DNA from: an uncultured Pseudomonas sp.
GTDB taxonomy: Bacteria > Pseudomonadota > Gammaproteobacteria > Pseudomonadales > Pseudomonadaceae
Length of the DNA: 64,000 nucleotides
Assembly (NCBI RefSeq): GCF_946885955.1
Contig: NZ_CAMPHI010000021.1
Coordinates: 21,775 to 85,774 of the forward strand
Reading direction: 5' to 3'
Positions 59,014 to 64,000 of the stretch are shown here, piece by piece. The notes under the pieces were generated by a model. That model searched no databases and was not told the origin of the DNA. It worked only from the letters and a program-made list of their open reading frames with translations. The position numbers were made by a program, and so were the translations under genes. Each line of letters starts with the position of its first letter. Within the stretch, counting starts at the first letter, position 1.

Positions 59014-62000
59014 ATGGCGTTCTTTACGGCGGCCAGCAAAGCCGACTTTCAGCATCATCTGCAAGCGGCTCTGGCGCAGCACGTCAGTGAACAGGTACTG
59101 CCACAAATCACCCTTTTCGCCGAGCAGTTCTTCGGCATCATCGCGGTCGACGAACTGACCCAGCGCAGGCTTTCCGACCTGGTCGGTTGCACCCTGTCGT
59201 CCTGGCGTTTGCTCGAGCGCTTCGAGCAGAGCAAAGCTCAAGTCCGGGTATTCAACCCCGATTACGAAAAGCACGGTTGGCAGTCCACCCATACCGCCGT
59301 GGAAATCCTCCACAGCGATACTCCGTTTTTGGTTGACTCGGTGCGCATGGAGCTGAACCGCCGCGGTTACAGCATCCACACCTTGCAGAACAGCGTGTTC
59401 AGCGTGCGTCGCGACAAGAAGGGCACGCTGCTGGAAGTACTGCCCAAGGGCACCCAAGGCAAGGACGTGCAGCAAGAAGCGCTGATGTTCCTGGAGATCG
59501 ACCGCTGCGCCAACGCTGGCGAGATGAAGACGCTGGAAAAAGCCCTGCATGAAGTGTTCGCCGAAGTGCGGCAGAGCGTTGCCGACTTCCTGCCGATGAA
59601 GGCCAAGGCCGAGGAATTGCTCGGTTGGCTGGCCAAGGCCAAGCCGGGCAAGGCCGGTGGCACCGTCGACAGCAGCGAGCTGGAAGAGATCAAGGTGTTT
59701 ATGAAATGGCTGCTGGACGACCATTTCACCTTCCTCGGTTATGAAGAGTTCAGCGTCAACGATACCGCCGACGGCGGCGTCATCGTGTATGACGAGAAAT
59801 CCCTGCTGGGCCTGTCCAAGCGCCTGCGCACCGGCTTGAGCAGCGAGGAGCTGCACATCGAGCCGGAAGCCCTGAGCTACCTGCGCGAACCGCTGTTGCT
59901 GTCGTTCGCCAAGGCCGCGGTGCCGAGCCGCGTGCACCGTCCGGCCTATCCGGACTTCGTTTCCATCCGCGAACTGGACAGCAAGGGGCGGGTGGTCAAG
60001 GAATGCCGCTTCATGGGCCTGTACACCTCCGCGGTGTATGCCGAGAGCGTGTGGAACATCCCTTATATCCGCCGCAAGATCGCGGTGATCGAGCAGCGCG
60101 CCGGCTTCGACAGCAAGGCGCACCTGGGCAAGGAACTGGCTCAGGTCCTCGAAGTGCTGCCGCGTGACGACCTGTTCCAGACCCCGGTCGACGATCTTTA
60201 CGACACCGCCATGTCCATCGTGCAGATCCAGGAACGCAACAAGATCCGCGTGTTCCTGCGCCGCGATCCCTATGGGCGTTTCTGCTACTGCCTGGTCTAC
60301 GTGCCGCGCGACGTTTACTCCACCGAGACCCGGCTGAAGATTCAGCAAGTATTGATGGAGCGCTTGCAGGCCATCGATTGCGAGTTCTGGACCTTCTTCT
60401 CCGAGTCGGTCTTGGCCCGCGTGCAGTTCATTCTGCGCGTCGATCCGAAGAACAAGACCCCGATCGATCCGGTCCTGCTGGAGAAGGAAGTAATCCAGGC
60501 CTGCCGTTCGTGGAAGGACGACTACGCCGGCTTGATCGTCGAAACCTTCGGCGAGGCCCAGGGCACCAATGTGCTGGCGGACTTCCCAAGCGGTTTCCCG
60601 GCGGGTTATCGCGAGCGCTTCGCGCCGCATTCGGCCGTGGTGGACATGCAGCACCTGCTCAGCCTGAGCGCCACGCGCCCGCTGGTCATGAGCTTTTACC
60701 AGCCGCTGACCCAGGACGGCCAGCAGCTGCATTGCAAGCTCTACCACGCCGATACGCCGCTGCCGCTGTCCGACGTGCTGCCGATTCTGGAAAACCTCGG
60801 CCTGCGCGTGCTCGGTGAATTCCCCTACCGTTTGCACCAGCTCAACGGTCGCGAGTTCTGGATTCACGATTTCGCCTTCACCTATGCCGAAGGCCTGAAT
60901 GTCGATATCCAGCAGCTCAACGACACCCTGCAGGACGCCTTTATCAACATCGTCGGTGGCGAAGCCGAGAACGATGCGTTCAACCGCCTGGTGCTGACCG
61001 CCGCCATGCCGTGGCGCGATGTCGCGCTGCTGCGTGCCTATGCGCGTTATCTCAAGCAGATTCGCCTGGGCTTCGGTCTCAACTATGTCGCCAGCACCCT
61101 GGTCAACCACGCGGATATCGCCAAGGAGCTGGTGCGCCTGTTCAAGACGCGCTTCTACCTGGCGCGCAAACTCGGCGCCGGCGACCTCAGCGACAAGCAG
61201 CAGAAGCTCGAACAGGCGATTCTCAGCGCCTTGGACAACGTCGCGGTACTCAACGAAGACCGTATCCTGCGGCGCTATCTGGACCTGATCAAGGCCACCT
61301 TGCGCACCAACTTCTACCAGACCGACGCGGCTGGGCAGAGCAAGTCTTACTTCAGCTTCAAACTCAATCCGCGGGCGATTCCGGACATTCCCAAGCCGGT
61401 ACCGAAGTTCGAAATTTTCGTCTATTCGCCGCGCGTCGAAGGCGTGCACCTGCGCTTCGGCGATGTTGCTCGCGGCGGCCTGCGCTGGTCGGATCGCGAA
61501 GAGGACTTCCGTACCGAAGTGCTCGGCCTGGTCAAGGCTCAGCAGGTGAAGAACGCGGTAATCGTGCCCATGGGCGCCAAGGGCGGTTTCCTGCCGCGTC
61601 GTTTGCCGGTCGGTGGCTCGCGCGACGAGATCCTGGCCGAGGGCATCGCCTGCTACCGCATCTTCATCAGCGGTCTGCTCGATATCACCGACAACCTCAA
61701 GGAAGGCGCCGTGGTACCGCCGGCCAACGTGGTACGCCACGATGCCGATGACCCCTATCTGGTGGTCGCCGCGGACAAGGGCACCGCGACCTTCTCCGAT
61801 ATCGCCAACGGTATCGCCGCCGATTACGACTTCTGGCTCGGCGACGCCTTTGCTTCCGGCGGCTCGGCCGGTTACGACCACAAGGGCATGGGCATCACCG
61901 CCAAGGGCGCCTGGGTCTCGGTACAACGGCATTTCCGCGAGCGCGGTATCGACGTGCAGAAGGACAGCATCACGGTGATCGGCATCGGCGACATGGCCGG

Positions 62001-63888
62001 TGACGTATTCGGCAACGGCTTGCTGCTGTCGGACAAGCTGCAGATGGTCGCCGCCTTCAACCACATGCACATTTTCATCGACCCCAACCCGGATGCGGCC
62101 AAGAGCTTCGTCGAGCGCAAGCGCCTGTTCGATCTGCCGCGTTCCAGCTGGGCCGATTACGACACCTCGCTGATTTCCGCCGGCGGCGGGATCTTCCTGC
62201 GCAGCGCCAAGAGCATCGCCATCAGTCCGGAAATGCAAGAGCGTTTCGACATCAGCGCCGACAAGCTGGCGCCGACCGAACTGCTTAATGCCCTGCTCAA
62301 GGCGCCGGTCGATCTGATCTGGAACGGCGGTATCGGTACCTACGTCAAGTCGAGCAAGGAAAACCATGCCGATGTCGGCGACAAGGCCAACGATGCGCTG
62401 CGCGTCGACGGTCGCGAGCTGCGTGCGAAAGTCGTGGGCGAGGGCGGTAACCTCGGCATGACCCAGCTGGGTCGTGTCGAATACGGCCTCAACGGCGGCG
62501 CCAGCTTCACCGACTTCATCGACAACGCGGCCGGGGTGGACTGCTCCGACCACGAGGTGAACATCAAGATCCTGCTCAACGAAATAGTCGCGGCCGGCGA
62601 TATGACCGGCAAGCAGCGCAACAAGCTGCTGGCCGAGATGACCGATGCGGTCGGTGGCCTGGTGTTGGGCAACAACTACAAGCAGACCCAGGCATTGTCG
62701 CTGGCCGAACGCCGCGCGCGCGAGCGTCAGGGCGAGTACAAGCGCGTGATGGCTGGCCTGGAGGCGGCCGGCAAGCTGGATCGCGGCCTGGAATTCCTGC
62801 CCTCGGACGACGAACTCAACGAGCGCGCCGCCAAAGGCCAGGGCCTGACCCGTCCCGAGCTGTCGGTGCTGATCTCCTACAGCAAGATCGACCTGAAGGA
62901 GTCGCTGCTCAAGTCCCAGGTGCCGGACGACGAGTACCTGGCCCGCGAGATGGAGACCGCCTTCCCGCCGCTGCTGGCGCAGAAATTCGGCGAGGCCATG
63001 CGTCGTCATCGCCTCAAGCGCGAAATCGTCAGCACGCAGATCGCCAACGACCTGATCAACCACATGGGCATCACCTTCGTGCAGCGCCTGAAGGAGTCGA
63101 CCGGCATGAGTTCGGCCAATGTCGCCGGTGCTTATGTGATCGTTCGCGATGTATTCCGCCTGCCGCACTGGTGGAAGCAGATCGAGGCGCTGGACTACAA
63201 GGTGCCGGCCGAACTGCAGCTGCAGATGATGGACGAGCTGATGCGTCTCGGTCGCCGTGCCACCCGCTGGTTCTTGCGCAATCGCCGCGGCGAGCTGGAT
63301 GCGGCGCGTGACGTGGCGCATTTCGCACCGCGCATCGAAGCCCTGGCGATGAGTCTCGACGAGTTGCTCGAAGGCCAGGCCCGCGAACAATGGCTGGCGC
63401 GCTTCCAGTCCTACGTCGAAGCCGGTGTGCCGGAAGTCCTGGCACGCATGGTGGCGGGTACCAGCCATCTGTACACCTTGCTGCCGATCATCGAGGCCTC
63501 GGATGTCACCGCGCAGGAGCCGGCCCGCGTTGCCGCTTCCTACTTCGCCGTAGGCGGTGCCCTGGAATTGTCCTGGTACCTGCAGCAGATCACCGGCCTA
63601 CCGGTGGAAAGCAACTGGCAGGCGCTGGCGCGCGAAGCCTTCCGCGACGACCTCGACTGGCAACAGCGGGCGATTACCGTATCGCTGCTGCAAATGCCTG
63701 ATGGCCCGGCGGATATCGAAGCGCGTGTGGTCGATTGGCAGGAGCAGCATCGTCGCCTGGTCGACCGCTGGAAGGCCATGCTGGCTGAGCTGCGTGCCGC
63801 CACCGGCACCGACTACGCCATGTACGCCGTGGCCAACCGCGAACTGATGGACCTGGCGCAGAGCGCCCAGCGCGGCGTGACCGCTTGA
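59014..63888 (+). CDS. gdhB: NAD-specific glutamate dehydrogenase (180-kDa class)
   Basis: Very large enzyme of 1624 residues, matching the L_180 NAD-glutamate dehydrogenases of pseudomonads. It converts glutamate to 2-oxoglutarate with NAD. The N-terminal half has regulatory domains (MAFFTAASKADFQHHLQAAL). The catalytic core lies near residues 810-1200: GDVARGGLRWSDREEDFRTE, then IVPMGAKGGFLPRRLP with the catalytic Lys, GIGDMAGDVFGNGLLLS for the nucleotide fold and GGGIFLRSAKSIAIS. ATG 59014 fits the family start. It lies just after the pyroglutamate TRAP operon. Pyroglutamate opened by PxpABC gives glutamate, its substrate. Confidence 0.97.
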   Translation: MAFFTAASKADFQHHLQAALAQHVSEQVLPQITLFAEQFFGIIAVDELTQRRLSDLVGCTLSSWRLLERFEQSKAQVRVFNPDYEKHGWQSTHTAVEILHSDTPFLVDSVRMELNRRGYSIHTLQNSVFSVRRDKKGTLLEVLPKGTQGKDVQQEALMFLEIDRCANAGEMKTLEKALHEVFAEVRQSVADFLPMKAKAEELLGWLAKAKPGKAGGTVDSSELEEIKVFMKWLLDDHFTFLGYEEFSVNDTADGGVIVYDEKSLLGLSKRLRTGLSSEELHIEPEALSYLREPLLLSFAKAAVPSRVHRPAYPDFVSIRELDSKGRVVKECRFMGLYTSAVYAESVWNIPYIRRKIAVIEQRAGFDSKAHLGKELAQVLEVLPRDDLFQTPVDDLYDTAMSIVQIQERNKIRVFLRRDPYGRFCYCLVYVPRDVYSTETRLKIQQVLMERLQAIDCEFWTFFSESVLARVQFILRVDPKNKTPIDPVLLEKEVIQACRSWKDDYAGLIVETFGEAQGTNVLADFPSGFPAGYRERFAPHSAVVDMQHLLSLSATRPLVMSFYQPLTQDGQQLHCKLYHADTPLPLSDVLPILENLGLRVLGEFPYRLHQLNGREFWIHDFAFTYAEGLNVDIQQLNDTLQDAFINIVGGEAENDAFNRLVLTAAMPWRDVALLRAYARYLKQIRLGFGLNYVASTLVNHADIAKELVRLFKTRFYLARKLGAGDLSDKQQKLEQAILSALDNVAVLNEDRILRRYLDLIKATLRTNFYQTDAAGQSKSYFSFKLNPRAIPDIPKPVPKFEIFVYSPRVEGVHLRFGDVARGGLRWSDREEDFRTEVLGLVKAQQVKNAVIVPMGAKGGFLPRRLPVGGSRDEILAEGIACYRIFISGLLDITDNLKEGAVVPPANVVRHDADDPYLVVAADKGTATFSDIANGIAADYDFWLGDAFASGGSAGYDHKGMGITAKGAWVSVQRHFRERGIDVQKDSITVIGIGDMAGDVFGNGLLLSDKLQMVAAFNHMHIFIDPNPDAAKSFVERKRLFDLPRSSWADYDTSLISAGGGIFLRSAKSIAISPEMQERFDISADKLAPTELLNALLKAPVDLIWNGGIGTYVKSSKENHADVGDKANDALRVDGRELRAKVVGEGGNLGMTQLGRVEYGLNGGASFTDFIDNAAGVDCSDHEVNIKILLNEIVAAGDMTGKQRNKLLAEMTDAVGGLVLGNNYKQTQALSLAERRARERQGEYKRVMAGLEAAGKLDRGLEFLPSDDELNERAAKGQGLTRPELSVLISYSKIDLKESLLKSQVPDDEYLAREMETAFPPLLAQKFGEAMRRHRLKREIVSTQIANDLINHMGITFVQRLKESTGMSSANVAGAYVIVRDVFRLPHWWKQIEALDYKVPAELQLQMMDELMRLGRRATRWFLRNRRGELDAARDVAHFAPRIEALAMSLDELLEGQAREQWLARFQSYVEAGVPEVLARMVAGTSHLYTLLPIIEASDVTAQEPARVAASYFAVGGALELSWYLQQITGLPVESNWQALAREAFRDDLDWQQRAITVSLLQMPDGPADIEARVVDWQEQHRRLVDRWKAMLAELRAATGTDYAMYAVANRELMDLAQSAQRGVTA

Positions 63889-63908
63889 TCCCACGCTGAG
63901 CAGTACCG

Positions 63909-63934
63909 AGCCCCGCCTAGTGCGGGGCTTTTTT
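63909..63934 (+). terminator. Rho-independent terminator of gdhB
   Basis: AGCCCCGC (63909-63916) and GCGGGGCT (63922-63929) form an 8-bp stem with a CTAGT loop, followed by a T-run to 63934. It lies 20 bases after the stop codon. Confidence 0.95.
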
Positions 63935-63972
63935 ATGGCTCTGTTCCAATAGCGTGTTGCAGGCCGCTTTTG

Positions 63973-64000
63973 TAGGGTGGGTTAGCGGCGCTAGGGGCTG
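63973..64000. repeat. Left end of an intergenic repeat cut by the window edge
   Basis: TGTAGGGTGGGTTAGCGGCG resembles the start of the GTAGGRTGGGTT-type element at 32779-32883. The window ends before its other end, so the assignment is tentative. Confidence 0.5.

Noticed and set aside
58978..63468. A 1496-codon open frame on the minus strand opposite gdhB
   Set aside because: It is an antisense shadow caused by high GC3 in gdhB. The translation is low-complexity (rich in His, Gln, Val and Gly) with no domain, while gdhB has all family motifs.
1..64000. tRNA, rRNA, CRISPR, prophage, integrase or insertion sequence
   Set aside because: Read for typical tRNA arms, regularly spaced repeats and transposase motifs; none found. 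The repeats present are short, non-coding elements.

Overview
The window is about 62-65% GC and looks like a Pseudomonas chromosome. The evidence is the rnd-ycgL-hydroxyacid dehydrogenase-ycgN order, the ptrB/HIT/class II amidotransferase cluster, the moxR-DUF58-batABCD operon, an OprD-family porin, a giant NAD-glutamate dehydrogenase, and several repeat types typical of that genus. Coding density is high. No tRNA, rRNA, CRISPR array, prophage or transposase gene was seen.

Layout. 1-8823 is an aerobic cobalamin operon: FecCD-type ABC permease, ATPase, DUF1636 protein, CobW GTPase, CobN, and a chlD-type chelatase gene. In chlD the AAA+ half and the VWA half lie in different frames, joined by a dnaX-like A-AAA-AAG slippery heptamer. 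8968-15836 holds an SMP-30-like protein, a DapA-family protein, rnd, ycgL, a 2-hydroxyacid dehydrogenase, ycgN and a secreted metalloprotease-like protein. 15864-24424 holds an RNA methyltransferase, an STN/HEAT lipoprotein, small secreted and membrane proteins, a YajD nuclease, a cNMP-binding protein, ptrB (with a REP-like repeat inside its coding sequence), and the HIT/GATase/DUF2937 cluster. 24478-35810 holds a MocR regulator divergent from an EamA transporter, a DUF2167 protein, a MoxR/VWA pair, a DUF748 protein, cysK, a second EamA transporter and aceK.

36175-38814 is a chromate-type chrB-chrA-rhodanese operon. 38947-45804 is the moxR-DUF58-DUF4381-batA-batB/C-batD operon, with nearly every gene overlapping the next. 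45936-58674 is best read as one pyroglutamate (5-oxoproline) locus: pxpA-pxpB-pxpC, an orphan TRAP binding protein, a chemoreceptor, an OprD-family porin, a LysR regulator and a complete TRAP transporter. A shared sequence block (core TTTTTTCNCGTTGGAC) lies upstream of pxpA, of both TRAP binding-protein genes and of the porin, which suggests one LysR-controlled local regulon. The window ends with gdhB, whose product consumes glutamate, the product of 5-oxoprolinase.

The most interesting signals are: (1) the frameshift cassette in chlD, which would let one gene make both small and medium chelatase subunits; (2) the four-site operator family around the pyroglutamate genes; (3) a REP-like element read through in frame inside ptrB; and (4) repeat elements that supply a stop codon or form a roughly 550-bp compound inverted structure. 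All database-level statements here are from memory of the families, and nothing was searched.
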